This document shows positions 1-9,200 of a DNA stretch of 64,000 bases, one piece after another. How positions within the stretch are numbered: position 1 is the stretch's first letter; each line of letters opens with the position of its first letter. Under the pieces are notes generated by a model that was not told where the DNA came from, ran no database searches, and was given only the letters and a program-made list of their open reading frames with translations. Both the position numbers and the translations under genes were made by a program. Source of the DNA: Hyphomicrobium_A sp963745205 (lineage in GTDB: Bacteria > Pseudomonadota > Alphaproteobacteria > Rhizobiales > Hyphomicrobiaceae); contig CAVUWX010000012.1 of NCBI GenBank assembly GCA_963745205.1, positions 62,001-126,000 on the forward strand, written 5' to 3'.

Positions 1-129
1 CGTCAGTGCCACGCCGGCGGCCATGTAGTTGTAGACGCCGAGCATGTAGGCGCGCAGGCCCTCGTCAACCGCGACGCCCGCGCGGGCTGCCGTCGGTGAT
101 TGCGCGTACCTGTTGTCGAGCTGAGCCAT
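1..129 (-). CDS. Bax inhibitor-1/YccA family membrane protein (3' end outside window)
   Basis: Only the first 43 residues are present, starting at the ATG at 129; the reading frame is open to the window edge. The segment DEGLRAYMLGVYNYMAAG is the typical opening of alphaproteobacterial BI-1/YccA proteins, just before the first membrane helix. A good Shine-Dalgarno sequence (AAGGAAGG on the minus strand, 135-142) sits 5 bases upstream of the ATG. Family members are multi-pass inner-membrane proteins with proposed roles in ion balance and protease control; the exact role here is unknown. The 155 bases between this gene and the next hold its promoter region and nothing else I can name. Confidence 0.8.
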   Translation of the reverse strand, partial: MAQLDNRYAQSPTAARAGVAVDEGLRAYMLGVYNYMAAGVALT

Positions 130-284
130 TGAATCCTTCCTTGGCTGTCCCTTGTGGCGAAGATCGCCAAAATCACAGCTGAGATATGCGCCGTGCCCAT
201 GATGCTTTCAAGGCGCCGACACACTGATATTTGAAGGCTTAGATTCCGTTTACAAGCCCGAAAAACTAGCCTTTTCAGTGACTT

Positions 285-2861
285 CTACTCCGAGCGCAGG
301 TAGGGCACGGCAGGCGCCCGCAAGACCGCCCAGGTCCCCGCTCCGCCAAAGGCAAGCACGAGCGCCAGCGCCAGCGCGAGCGCGGTCGCGACCGCCGGCA
401 ACGAGAACGTGAAGTCGATGTTCATGACCTGCGTCACGGCAAGCCAGGCGGCTCCCGTTCCGAGCGCAACCGCGAACAGTCCGGTGGCACCCGCGAGCAG
501 CAGGTACTCCAAAACGTGCGCGACGAGGATGCGCCTGCGCGTGGCGCCTAACGTCTTCAGGATGACGGCCTCAAGGATGCGGCGGCGCTGCGCCGTTGCC
601 AGCGCGCCGGCGAGAACAAGTGCCCCCGCGAGGAGCGTCACGCTGCCGGCGACGCGCACTGCGATCATCACCTTGGCGAATACCGAGCCGAACGCGTCGA
701 GTATGTCGCGCACGCGAATCGCGGTTACGGACGGGTAGTCGCGCCCGAGCGTGCGGATGGTCTGCGCCTCGGTTGCGGGCGGCGTGGCATCGGGCAGCGA
801 GATCGTGACTAAGAGGTTGTGCGGCGCGCCTTTGAGCGTGTTGGGCGAGAACACCATCACGAAATTGATAGCGAGGCTTTCCCACTTCACCTCACGCAGG
901 TTGGCGATGCGCGCAGTCACGTTGCGCCCGAGCACGTTGACCGTCACCGTGTCGCCGAGCTTGAGGCCGAGCTTGCCCGCAAGGTCGGTCTCGAAGGAGA
1001 CGAGCGGCTCGCCCGCGTACTCGGTCGGCCACCAGTCGCCCGCTACCACCTTGGAGCCCTTCGGCACCGTCTCCGAGTAGGAGAGCCCGCGATCGCCGTT
1101 GAGCACCCATTGCGCCTCGGGCGGCGCGTTGATCTCCTCGACCGGCGTATCGTTGAAGCGCACGATGCGCCCGCGCAGCATCGGCGCTTCCTCCAGCACA
1201 GCCGCCGGGATGTCGCGCTGCACGAGCCCGGTGATCGCCGGGAAATCTTCCTTCGTCACATCGAGTACGAAATAATCGGGCGAGCGCGTCGGCAGCCGCT
1301 CGCGCAGCTCGCTGACGAGGGAAGCGTTCGCGAGCGCCACTGCCACTAAGAGCGAAAGTCCGGCACCGAGCGACAGCACGACGGAGCGGGTGAGGCCGCC
1401 GGGCGCCCCGAGGTTGCCGATGGCAAGCGCAAGCTCAGGCTTGCGCGACCGGGGGACGCGGCGCGCAAGCACGGTCACCGCCGATCCCAGGCCCAGGAAC
1501 ACCGCGAAGATCACGACGAGAGCGCCGCAGAAGTAGATGGCGATGCGCTTGGAATCGGCCGTCAGCACGGCAAAGCCGACGAGCGCGGCGGCAGTAAGCA
1601 GAGTCGCGCCGATGATCGACACGCTCGGCCAGGCGCGCTCCGGCGCCACCTCATCGCGAAACAGCACGCTGGCGCTGACACGCCCGACGCGGCCGAGCGG
1701 CCACAGCGTGAACAGCAACGACACCGCGAGCCCGTAGATCGCGGCCGAGACGAGGCTAAGCGGCGACAGCGTGAACTCGGCGTGGATCGGCAACAGGTCA
1801 CCATAGAGTGCCCCCAGCCCCAGCGGCAACGCGATGCCGAGGACGAGCCCGATGACGATGCCGATGACGGCAACGATGAGCACCTGCACAAGGAAGATGG
1901 CGAGCACTGTGCGGCTCGTCGCGCCCACGCTCTTCATGGTGGCGATCACCTTGCGCCGCTTGTCGATGAAGGTCGCCACCGCATTGGCGACGCCGACGCC
2001 ACCGACCAGAAGCGCGGTCAAGCCGATCAGCGTCAGGAACTGCCGCATCCGCTCGAGCGTGCGCGTCACCTGCGGGGAGGGATCGCGGCGGTCGGTGATC
2101 GTGAAGCCGGCCTCGGGCAGCTCCGCCGTCACACGCGCACGTAGACTTTTCAGCTCCTCCTCGCCCGCCTGCTTGCCGCCGGCGAGCTTCAGGGCATAGC
2201 GCCAGCGCACCAAAGTGCCGGGCTTGATGAGGCCCGATTTGTCGAGTGTCGCCTCTGAGATGAAGATGCGCGGCCCATAGGTCAGGCGGTCGGACAAGGC
2301 GTCGGGCTCCGATTTCAGCGCCGCCGCGACCGGAACCTGCTCGGTCCCGATCATGACCGGATCGCCGACTTTCAGGTTCAGCCGCTGCAGCAGCGTTGGA
2401 TCGACCACCGCGCCGCGCTGCAGCGCCTCCTGCAGCGACCCGCCGTCGGCAAGCGAAACCAGGCCGGCGAGCGGATAGGCGGCATCGACGCCCTTCAGCT
2501 CGGCGAGCGCCTGGTCGGAGTTGTCGACGCGGCGCGCCATGGTGCGCAGCGTCGCCGTCTCGCTGACACGGCCGAGCCTCTCGAGCTGCGCGCGCTCCTC
2601 CCCTATCACGCGTACGTGCATGCGCGAGACCGTCATGTCGCCGCCGAGGATTGCCTCGCCCTGGCGCTCGAAACCGGCGCGCAGCGCATCCGACACGGCG
2701 CCAACGCCGGCGATCACGGTGACGCCGAGCGCCACGCAGGCGATGAAGATGCGAAACCCCGCAAAGCCGCTGCGCAGCTCGCGCAGCGCGATGCTGAGCA
2801 CCACGGGTAGGCGCCAGTCGCGGTCTTCGCGAGTGGAGGTGAACGCGTCCGTCGCGGTCAT
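285..2861 (-). CDS. ABC transporter permease, YbbP/FtsX type
   Basis: An 858-residue inner-membrane permease with two FtsX-type modules. A first membrane helix lies at about residues 36-55, followed by a long periplasmic MacB-like domain, a block of helices near 270-400, a middle pair of helices, and a second FtsX block in the last 130 residues containing GALATAQRRRILEAVILKTL-type coupling sequence. It overlaps its ATP-binding partner by 4 bases (ATGA), so the two are translationally coupled and should form one exporter. In E. coli the ybbA-ybbP pair sits beside tesA, and the same arrangement is seen here. The substrate is not established; lipid or lipoprotein-related export is only inference from the family. 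Confidence 0.9.
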   Translation of the reverse strand: MTATDAFTSTREDRDWRLPVVLSIALRELRSGFAGFRIFIACVALGVTVIAGVGAVSDALRAGFERQGEAILGGDMTVSRMHVRVIGEERAQLERLGRVSETATLRTMARRVDNSDQALAELKGVDAAYPLAGLVSLADGGSLQEALQRGAVVDPTLLQRLNLKVGDPVMIGTEQVPVAAALKSEPDALSDRLTYGPRIFISEATLDKSGLIKPGTLVRWRYALKLAGGKQAGEEELKSLRARVTAELPEAGFTITDRRDPSPQVTRTLERMRQFLTLIGLTALLVGGVGVANAVATFIDKRRKVIATMKSVGATSRTVLAIFLVQVLIVAVIGIVIGLVLGIALPLGLGALYGDLLPIHAEFTLSPLSLVSAAIYGLAVSLLFTLWPLGRVGRVSASVLFRDEVAPERAWPSVSIIGATLLTAAALVGFAVLTADSKRIAIYFCGALVVIFAVFLGLGSAVTVLARRVPRSRKPELALAIGNLGAPGGLTRSVVLSLGAGLSLLVAVALANASLVSELRERLPTRSPDYFVLDVTKEDFPAITGLVQRDIPAAVLEEAPMLRGRIVRFNDTPVEEINAPPEAQWVLNGDRGLSYSETVPKGSKVVAGDWWPTEYAGEPLVSFETDLAGKLGLKLGDTVTVNVLGRNVTARIANLREVKWESLAINFVMVFSPNTLKGAPHNLLVTISLPDATPPATEAQTIRTLGRDYPSVTAIRVRDILDAFGSVFAKVMIAVRVAGSVTLLAGALVLAGALATAQRRRILEAVILKTLGATRRRILVAHVLEYLLLAGATGLFAVALGTGAAWLAVTQVMNIDFTFSLPAVATALALALALVLAFGGAGTWAVLRAPAVPYLRSE

Positions 2862-3589
2862 CCGACGAGCTCCGCCGCGCGCTCGATGCGCCCATCCGCC
2901 ATGCGGATCGTGCGCTCGCAGGCGCCCGCGAGCTGCGCGTCATGCGTGACGAGAACGAGCGTCGCCTGGCGTCGCCGCTGCAGCCCGAACAGTAGATCGA
3001 TCACCTGGCGGCCAGTCTTGCCGTCGAGGTTGCCGGTCGGCTCATCCGCGAGAATGATTTTGGGCGAGCGGCTGAGAGCGCGAGCGATGGCGACGCGCTG
3101 CTGCTCGCCACCCGATAGCTGCGCGGGGAAGTGATCGACGCGCGGCTTGAGGCCGACTTCGTGCAGGAGCTCGCGCGCGATGGAGAAGGCGTTCGTCGTG
3201 CCCGCGAACTCGAGCGGCAGGGCAACGTTCTCAAGCGCCGTCATGGTCGGCACCAAATGGAAGGACTGGAACACAATGCCGATCTCGGCGCCGCGCATCA
3301 GCGCCAGCTCATCCTCGCCGAGCTGCGTGAGGTCGTGCCCGGCAACCTCGACGTGACCGCTCGTGGCGCGCTCAAGGCCGGCGACCACCATCAGCAAAGA
3401 GGTCTTGCCGGAGCCCGACGGCCCGACGACCGCGAGCGATTGCCCCGCCTCGACGCGCAAGCACACGTCGCGCAGGACCTCGACCGGGCCGGCGCGGCTC
3501 GTGAGCGTGAGTTGAACATTCTGCAAGGCAACGATCGGCTGGCTCACGACGCGAAAAGGCTCCGTTGCTACGGTGATTGCGGCATTCAA
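2858..3589 (-). CDS. ABC transporter ATP-binding protein, YbbA/LolD type
   Basis: A 243-residue ATPase with Walker A GPSGSGKT (residues 56-63), Q-loop Q108, signature LSGGE (158-162), Walker B IILADEP (178-184) and H-loop His216. It energises the permease encoded immediately downstream, with which it overlaps. The frame opens at a TTG (3589) preceded by GAGG at good spacing; a GTG at 3547 would remove 14 residues and is a possible alternative, since no in-frame ATG lies near the start. It is transcribed divergently from the esterase gene at 3658, sharing a 68-base promoter region. Confidence 0.9.
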   Translation of the reverse strand: MNAAITVATEPFRVVSQPIVALQNVQLTLTSRAGPVEVLRDVCLRVEAGQSLAVVGPSGSGKTSLLMVVAGLERATSGHVEVAGHDLTQLGEDELALMRGAEIGIVFQSFHLVPTMTALENVALPLEFAGTTNAFSIARELLHEVGLKPRVDHFPAQLSGGEQQRVAIARALSRSPKIILADEPTGNLDGKTGRQVIDLLFGLQRRRQATLVLVTHDAQLAGACERTIRMADGRIERAAELVG

Positions 3590-3657
3590 GGCCTTGCCTC
3601 ACGCCGACCACGCCTTTACCTCAGCCTATGCCCTTCTCTGATTGGTGAGGCAGAAAC

Positions 3658-4368
3658 ATGGAGCCGATGGCGGCACGGCATAGAGCAGGCGGCTTTGCTC
3701 AAGTGGTGGGGATGCTCTTCCTCGTCAACGCTTTAGCGGGTGCGATGAATTTGTCCACCGCGGCGGCGGAGACGGAAAAGCCGCTCCACATCGTAGCCTT
3801 CGGCGACAGCTTGTCGGCGGGCTACGGGCTGCGGCCGAAGGATGCATTTCCGGCGCAGCTCCAGAGGCAGTTGAAGGCGGCCGGCCACAACGTCGTCGTC
3901 TCCAACGGCGCCGTCTCCGGTGACACCACGGCAGACGGGCTCAAGCGGCTCGACTGGGCGGTGCCCGACGGCACCGACGCCGTTATCCTCGAGCTCGGCG
4001 GCAACGACGCGCTGCGCGGCTTCGACCCCAAGCTGACGCGCGCCAACCTGGAAAAGATCATCGCCGCCCTGAAAAAGCGCAACATCCCCATCTTGCTCGC
4101 CGGTATGAAGTCGCCGGCCAACTGGGGCGACCACTACTCGGACGATTTCGACGCGATCTTCCCCGAGCTCGCGCACGAGCACGCGCTCGTGTTCTACCCA
4201 TTCTTCCTCGACGGCGTGGTGTTCGATCCCAAGCTCAATCTCGACGACGGCATGCATCCGAGCGGCAAGGGCGTCGCCGAGATCGTGAAGCGCATCATGC
4301 CGTCGGTCGAGCAGCTGATCGCGCGCTCGGCTCCGCAGCCCCCGGGCCCTGCCGCGCCGAAGAGCTGA
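3658..4368 (+). CDS. tesA: TesA-like SGNH/GDSL arylesterase or lysophospholipase
   Basis: 236 residues. Block I contains FGDSLS with the catalytic Ser at 51, block III is GGND (114-117), and block V is DGMHP with Asp197 and His200, completing the SGNH catalytic set. A hydrophobic N-terminal stretch (about residues 14-38) ending in Ala-rich sequence looks like a signal peptide, so the enzyme should be periplasmic. E. coli TesA cleaves acyl-thioesters and arylesters; the natural substrate here cannot be told. The divergent tesA/ybbA pairing is conserved with E. coli. The C-terminus ends in a short Pro/Ala-rich tail. Confidence 0.92.
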   Translation: MEPMAARHRAGGFAQVVGMLFLVNALAGAMNLSTAAAETEKPLHIVAFGDSLSAGYGLRPKDAFPAQLQRQLKAAGHNVVVSNGAVSGDTTADGLKRLDWAVPDGTDAVILELGGNDALRGFDPKLTRANLEKIIAALKKRNIPILLAGMKSPANWGDHYSDDFDAIFPELAHEHALVFYPFFLDGVVFDPKLNLDDGMHPSGKGVAEIVKRIMPSVEQLIARSAPQPPGPAAPKS

Positions 4369-4395
4369 TCGTCAGAGACCAGCGGAAGCCGTGTC

Positions 4396-4974
4396 ATGCC
4401 CCGCCTCTTCACCGGCATCGAGATCCCCGCCGAGCAGCGTGAGCAGCTGGCGCGCCTACGCATGCCGCTGCCCCCCGGCGGCAGGTGGGCGCAACCCGAG
4501 AACTATCATCTGACGCTGCGCTTTGCCGGCGACATCGAGAAGGCGCAGGCTGCTGAGCTCGTCGACCGCCTCGCCGGCATCTCGATGAACGCATTCGAGA
4601 TCCGGCTTGCGGGCGTCGGCGCCTTTGGCGGCAACAACCCGCACGCGATCTGGGCCGGCGTCGAGCCTTCACCCGAGCTCGAGGCACTGGCGCGGGCAAA
4701 CGAGCGCGCCGCGCGTGCCGTGGGGCTGCCGCCAGAAAGCCGCGCCTTCAAGCCGCACGTGACGCTGGCGCTGCTCAAATACGCGAGCCCCGATGCGGTC
4801 GCGCGCATCCTCGGCCGCCTTGGCGCCTTCCGCTCGCAGCCCCTTTTCGTCGGGCGTTTCGTGCTCTTCTCCGCGCGGCCGAAGGTCGGCGGCGGGCCTT
4901 ACGCGGTCGAGGAGGTGTTTCCCCTGCGCGGGGGCGAGTTCGCCGACATGGCCGACCTCGAGGGTGGGTGGTGA
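4396..4974 (+). CDS. thpR: RNA 2',3'-cyclic phosphodiesterase (2H superfamily)
   Basis: 192 residues with the two HxT motifs of the 2H phosphoesterase/LigT family: YHLTLRF (His38, Thr40) and KPHVTLALL (His121, Thr123). The family opens 2',3'-cyclic phosphates on RNA ends to 2'-phosphates. The length is usual for ThpR. It lies 27 bases downstream of the esterase gene on the same strand and may be co-transcribed with it. The role in the cell is poorly known even in model species. Confidence 0.9.
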   Translation: MPRLFTGIEIPAEQREQLARLRMPLPPGGRWAQPENYHLTLRFAGDIEKAQAAELVDRLAGISMNAFEIRLAGVGAFGGNNPHAIWAGVEPSPELEALARANERAARAVGLPPESRAFKPHVTLALLKYASPDAVARILGRLGAFRSQPLFVGRFVLFSARPKVGGGPYAVEEVFPLRGGEFADMADLEGGW

Positions 4975-5095
4975 TCGAGTCTCTGGTGATCGAGTTCTAG
5001 AGAGACGACTATCTATTTGAAATCAAAGAGATTACCGTGTTTTATTGATTTTTCAGGCAGGCAACGGTAAAGTAAGCAAAATCAAAGGCTTACAC

Positions 5096-6118
5096 ATGAA
5101 ACTACGCGAACTCAGCAACGAGCAGCGCCGACAGCTCATTGACGCGCAACAAGCTTTTCGGGCCTGGCGCGAAGCCGCCCAGGAGTTTCGCCATGGCTAT
5201 CCGCCTCTCTACAAGGGGTTTCGCGCGACCATGCGTTGGAAGCGGGTGCAGGGCAAGGAGTACCTGTACCGCGGTGAGAGCTCACTCGGCCTTCGCTCTC
5301 GAGAGACAGAGCGGATAAAGGCAGACTACAGCGATCAGCGCACCAAGCTGCGCGGACGTCTCACGCGCCTTGAACAGCGGCTGGAGGAGATGCGTCCGGT
5401 AAATCGCGCCCTTGGTCTTGGGCAAGTCCCGGAGATCGCCGCGCGCGTCCTGCGCAAACTCGACAATGAGGACTTGCTGGGCAGTCATCTGTTCGTAGCC
5501 GGCACGCATGCGCTCTTTGCCTATGAAGCCCGAACGGGCGTTCTCTTCGAGAACGCTTTGACCGCGACGACTGACATCGACTTGCTATGGGATGTTCGCC
5601 AACGTTTCACATTCCTGATGCGCGACGTAAACGAGCGAGGCGTGCTCGGCTTGCTCCAGCAGGTCGATGCGACGTTCCGGAAGACCCAAAGCTACAGGGC
5701 GGAAAACGCCGACCCCTATCTCGTCGAGGTGATACGCCCGCAGCGCAAGGACGAGGTGTTCAAGGCGGACCCGAAGATCACGCTTGCCGACGGCGATCTT
5801 GTACCGGCCGCGATCGAGGGACTTCAGTGGCTGCTCAACGCCCCCAAATTCGAAGAGGTCGCAATTGGCGAGGACGGCCGTCCGCTATTGATAAGCTGCG
5901 TCGATCCTCGAGTATTTGCACTCCATAAGCTTTGGCTGTCGCAACAGCCAACGCGGGAGGGGCTGAAGCGTCGGCGCGATATCATGCAGGCGCAGGCTGT
6001 AGCTGCCGTCGCGACACAATTCATGGGACTGAAATTCGAAAAGCGCGTGCTGACCGGCCTTCCCAAAGAGCTCGCCAATGGACTGAAGGAGCTTGCACGT
6101 TTTAGGATCGAACCGTAG
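5096..6118 (+). CDS. Nucleotidyltransferase-fold protein (GSU2403/NTP_transf_8-like)
   Basis: I place the start at the ATG at 5096, giving 340 residues; the frame is also open back to a TTG at 5045. Residues 1-110 are mostly helical, with a charged coiled-coil-like segment around 80-100. Residues 136-164 run from GTHALFAYEA to TTDIDLL, matching the G-S/T-x and D-x-D metal-binding pattern of the DNA polymerase beta-type nucleotidyltransferase fold (Asp160, Asp162), with a later acidic strand YLVEVIR (208-214) that could supply the third ligand. This resembles the GSU2403 family, whose substrate is unknown. The 120 bases upstream are unusually AT-rich for this region, and the gene has no evident operon partner, which may reflect horizontal acquisition (inference). 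Confidence 0.75.
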   Translation: MKLRELSNEQRRQLIDAQQAFRAWREAAQEFRHGYPPLYKGFRATMRWKRVQGKEYLYRGESSLGLRSRETERIKADYSDQRTKLRGRLTRLEQRLEEMRPVNRALGLGQVPEIAARVLRKLDNEDLLGSHLFVAGTHALFAYEARTGVLFENALTATTDIDLLWDVRQRFTFLMRDVNERGVLGLLQQVDATFRKTQSYRAENADPYLVEVIRPQRKDEVFKADPKITLADGDLVPAAIEGLQWLLNAPKFEEVAIGEDGRPLLISCVDPRVFALHKLWLSQQPTREGLKRRRDIMQAQAVAAVATQFMGLKFEKRVLTGLPKELANGLKELARFRIEP

Positions 6119-6158
6119 CGCCGCTTCAGCACCAAGCGAAATCTAACGAAGCTTCGCC

Positions 6159-6887
6159 TCAATCGTGGTCCCAGCCGTAGGTGGGACGGTCGCCCGGAGG
6201 ACCCGTCCCAGGGTCCCCACCGGGGGGCCAGGGCGTCTGCGGACCTCTGCCATAGCTGCGCGGCTCGCTCGCGTAGGGATCGCGATCCTGAGCCGCCTCG
6301 CGCGAGGCCTGCGCCGTCGTCTGTCGCCCTTCGTCCGCTGGCGCCGCCGCGGTTCGGCGCGCCGCCTCGGCGGCGTAGCCCTGGTGCCTTGCCGCCTCCT
6401 GCACCGACCATGGCGCCGGCTTGCACGTGCAGCCGTCGACGAGGGCCTTGCGATAGCGGAACGCATTCGGCAGGTCAGCGTAGTGGCGCCCGCTGAGATC
6501 GACCATCGTCTCGGGACTGCCACCGGTGGTCGGATAGTAGAAAAGCCGCGCCTCGCCGTCGCAGCGCTGCGAGCACTGGTGGCTGTCGCTGTAGAGCCGC
6601 TCGCGGCGCACGCCGTCGCTGATGGGGAAATAGAACCCGTCGCACAGCCGCACGCACAGCGTCCGGTAGGTGCCGTAGTCCTCCTGCCAGCCGCCTCCGT
6701 CGTACTCGCCGTCGTTGCTGTAGCCAGAAGGGCCCATGCGGCCGAAGTTCAATCGGTACTCCGGCATGCGCGCGACGAAGCCACCGAACAGCCGCCGCAG
6801 AAATGATTCCGCCAAGGACGGCTCCGCCGCCGACACAAGCGACGCCAGGAGCGCCGTTCCCCCGATGAGAGCCTTAACACCGCGCAT
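6159..6887 (-). CDS. Secreted DUF2865 domain protein
   Basis: 242 residues. The first ~26 residues form a signal peptide ending near PSLAES. Residues about 70-160 carry the DUF2865 pattern: YRTLCVRLCDGFYFPIS, then HQCSQRCDGEARLFYY, then AFRYR and GCTCKPAPW. Six or more conserved cysteines suggest disulfide bonds in the periplasm. The C-terminal third is Pro/Gly/Ala-rich and probably disordered. Function is unknown; the family is common in Hyphomicrobiales, which supports the taxonomic placement. It is convergent with the nucleotidyltransferase-fold gene, 40 bases apart. Confidence 0.85.
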   Translation of the reverse strand: MRGVKALIGGTALLASLVSAAEPSLAESFLRRLFGGFVARMPEYRLNFGRMGPSGYSNDGEYDGGGWQEDYGTYRTLCVRLCDGFYFPISDGVRRERLYSDSHQCSQRCDGEARLFYYPTTGGSPETMVDLSGRHYADLPNAFRYRKALVDGCTCKPAPWSVQEAARHQGYAAEAARRTAAAPADEGRQTTAQASREAAQDRDPYASEPRSYGRGPQTPWPPGGDPGTGPPGDRPTYGWDHD

Positions 6888-6974
6888 GCAATCGACCCGC
6901 CGGGTGCCTGTCTAGAAGGCCCGAGCATCGCGGCAGGTGGCAAAGAATCCCTGAAGAACTGCCCCGGAAGCCGA

Positions 6975-7950
6975 TCAAATCGTCAGCACGACCTTGCCGA
7001 CGGCCTCGCGGCGGTCGAGCACGGAGATCGCCTCAGCGGTGCGTGCGAGCGGGAACGTCGCGTGCACGCGCGGATGCAGCTTGCCCTCGGCGACCCAGGC
7101 CAGCACGTCCGCCATGTTGCGGCGATGGCCCGCGGGATCGCGCCGCACCGCCTCGCCCCAGAACACGCCGATGGCGGCGGCGCCCTTCAGCAGCAGCAGG
7201 TTCAGGGGCACCTTCGGGATCTCGCCCGAAGCAAAGCCAACGACGAGGAAGCGCCCCTGCCAGCCGAGCGCCCGCAACGCGGCTTCAGAGGACGCTCCAC
7301 CAACGCAGTCGTAGACGACGTCGACGCCGGTTTCCCCGGTGAGCGCGCGCAAACCCGCCTTGAGGTCGCCCGCGCCGTAATTGACGGCCGCGTCCGCGCC
7401 GTGCTCGCGGCAAATGGCGAGCTTCTCCTCCGAGGAGGCGACCGCGATCACGCGCGCGCCCATCAGCTTGGCGATCTCGACGGCGGCAAGCCCCGCGCCG
7501 CCGGCTGCCCCAAGCACGGCGACGGTCTCGCCCGCTTTCAGCCGCGCGCGATCCTTGAGGCCGTGGATCGCGGTGCCGTAGGTCACGCTGACGCCGGCCG
7601 CCACCTCATCGCTGACGCTCGAAGGGATCGGCACCAGCGCATCGGCCGCCACCGCGACCTTCTCGCGCGCGCCGCCGTAGCCGACGCACGCCATCACCCG
7701 TTCGCCTGCGGCGATGCCCTTAACGCCCTCGCCCACCTGCTCCACGACGCCCGCGATTTCGCCCGAGGGCGAGAACGGCAGCTCCGGCTTCATCTGGTAC
7801 TTGCCGCGCGTAATCAGCGTGTCGAAGAAGTTGAGCGCCGCCGCCTTCACCGCGATCACGGCCTGCCCCGGGCCGGCCCTCGGCGGCGCGATGTCCTCGA
7901 TCACGATGCCGGCCGGCCCAGTCGAGGCTCTTGCAAAGAGCGGCCTTCAT
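6975..7950 (-). CDS. NADPH:quinone oxidoreductase-like MDR enzyme (frame break near the start)
   Basis: A medium-chain dehydrogenase/reductase of the quinone oxidoreductase group: ALNFFDTLITRGKYQ, then GYGGAREKV, then the Rossmann motif LGAAGGAGLAAVEIAK. The natural start is the ATG at 7950, with GGAGG 7 bases upstream, giving MKAALCKSLD; the frame then moves by one base at about 7920. Dropping the T there (an A on the + strand) restores SLDGPAGIVIEDIAPP, which fits the family N-terminus. I annotate the gene across the break as an intact enzyme of about 325 residues with a likely sequence insertion. No zinc-binding cysteine cluster is seen. It is divergent from the methyltransferase gene at 8053. 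Confidence 0.85.
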
Positions 7951-8052
7951 GTGAAACCTCCGGCGGGTAGCGGCAAGCCGGCTGCCCTTCGACCACGCGC
8001 CGCTTATCCGGGCAAGGGACCTCGGCGGCGAAATTTCACGGCGGAACCCTCG

Positions 8053-8610
8053 ATGTCGCAGACGCCCGTCGCCCAACCCGTCCCCTGGCCACCCCACCCC
8101 AAAGGCTACTTCGCCATCGGCGCGGAGCGCATGTCGAAGGCCTTAAACCTCGGCAACCTCATGCGCTCGGCCCACGCCTTCGGGGCGAGCTTCACCTTCA
8201 CGGTGGGGGCGACCTACCAGGCGCTCGAAGCCCGCGCCGACACCTCCAAGGGCCAGTGGCACATCCCCCACTACAACTGGGCGTCCGCCGCCGAGATGGC
8301 GCTGCCGCATGGGTGCAAGCTCGTGGGGGTCGAGCTCATTGAGGATGCAATCGATTTGCCGAGCTTCCGCCATCCGCTGCGGGCCGCCTACATCCTCGGG
8401 CCCGAGCAAGGATCGCTGTCGGAGGAGCTCGTATCGCGCTGCGCCTACGTGGTCAGGATCCCGACGAGCTTCTGCGTAAATGTGGCGATGGCCGGAGCTA
8501 TCGTCATGTATGACCGGGTAAAAAGCCTCGCCCGCTTCGCCGACCGGCCGCTGCGCGAGGGCGGGCCGAAACACCCACTAACCGGTGGTAAGTCGGGTCG
8601 GGGCGGATGA
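8053..8610 (+). CDS. SpoU/TrmH family RNA 2'-O-methyltransferase
   Basis: 185 residues from the ATG at 8053 (the frame stays open far upstream, but homology begins here). The SPOUT-fold signature is at the C-terminus: AYILGPEQGSLSEELV for motif 2 and SFCVNVAMAGAIVMYDR for motif 3, where family members usually have N-V-A/S; these form the knotted SAM-binding site. Near the N-terminus NLGNLMRSAHAFGA is motif 1. The target nucleotide, in tRNA or rRNA, cannot be deduced. The reading frame ends 68 bases before the next gene. Confidence 0.88.
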   Translation: MSQTPVAQPVPWPPHPKGYFAIGAERMSKALNLGNLMRSAHAFGASFTFTVGATYQALEARADTSKGQWHIPHYNWASAAEMALPHGCKLVGVELIEDAIDLPSFRHPLRAAYILGPEQGSLSEELVSRCAYVVRIPTSFCVNVAMAGAIVMYDRVKSLARFADRPLREGGPKHPLTGGKSGRGG

Positions 8611-8677
8611 CAGCGCCCGCCCGGCGGGCTTATTCTCCAGCAAATCAACGCCTTTCTTTAGGGGAGGGAGGCCACAT

Positions 8678-9190
8678 ATGAGCACCATCCGCTCAATCGC
8701 TCTCGCAGCGATCGCATCGAACCTGTTGCTTGTAACGGGGGCAAACGCGCAAACGGTCAGCCTCGTCGAACATCAGGGCACTTGGAGTCTCTATGCCGAC
8801 ACGGCGAGCCCGAAGCAGGTCTGCTTCGTCGCCGCCGCTCCGCAGGCCGTCGAGCCGATCGGCGCCAACCGCGGCCCGATCTACTTCTACATCTCCGCCT
8901 GGCCCAAGGACGGCATCAAGCTCGAGCCGAGCATCAAGGCGGGCTATCCGGTAAAGCCGGACAAGGACATGACGGTGACCGTCGGCTCCGACACGTTCAA
9001 GCTGTTCGGCAAGGGCGACCGCGGCTTCGTCTCCGACCCGACCGAGGAATTGAAGCTAATCGAGTCCATGAAGAAGGGCTCGAGCGCCGTGGTGAAGGGC
9101 GTCTCGGCCAAGGGCACCGGTACCACCGACACCTATGCGCTGTCGGGTCTATCGCAGGCGCTCGATAAGATGGCCGCGACCTGCCCATAG
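8678..9190 (+). CDS. Invasion-associated locus B (IalB) family periplasmic protein
   Basis: 170 residues from the ATG at 8678, which has a strong GGGGAGGG at 8661-8668. A signal peptide of about 25 residues ends at GANAQ. The mature part has the IalB layout: WSLYADTASPKQVCFVA near the start, then YISAWP, a small beta-rich core, TVTVGSDTFKLF, and a late conserved Cys (residue 169), which may pair with Cys50. IalB was named in Bartonella, but homologues are widespread in non-pathogenic alphaproteobacteria and their function is largely unknown. Confidence 0.8.
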   Translation: MSTIRSIALAAIASNLLLVTGANAQTVSLVEHQGTWSLYADTASPKQVCFVAAAPQAVEPIGANRGPIYFYISAWPKDGIKLEPSIKAGYPVKPDKDMTVTVGSDTFKLFGKGDRGFVSDPTEELKLIESMKKGSSAVVKGVSAKGTGTTDTYALSGLSQALDKMAATCP

Positions 9191-9200
9191 TGCAGCTGAG

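Noticed and set aside
3..224. 73-codon leftward frame at the left edge
   Set aside because: It overlaps the BI-1 start in another frame; the BI-1 frame has a good ribosome site and family sequence.
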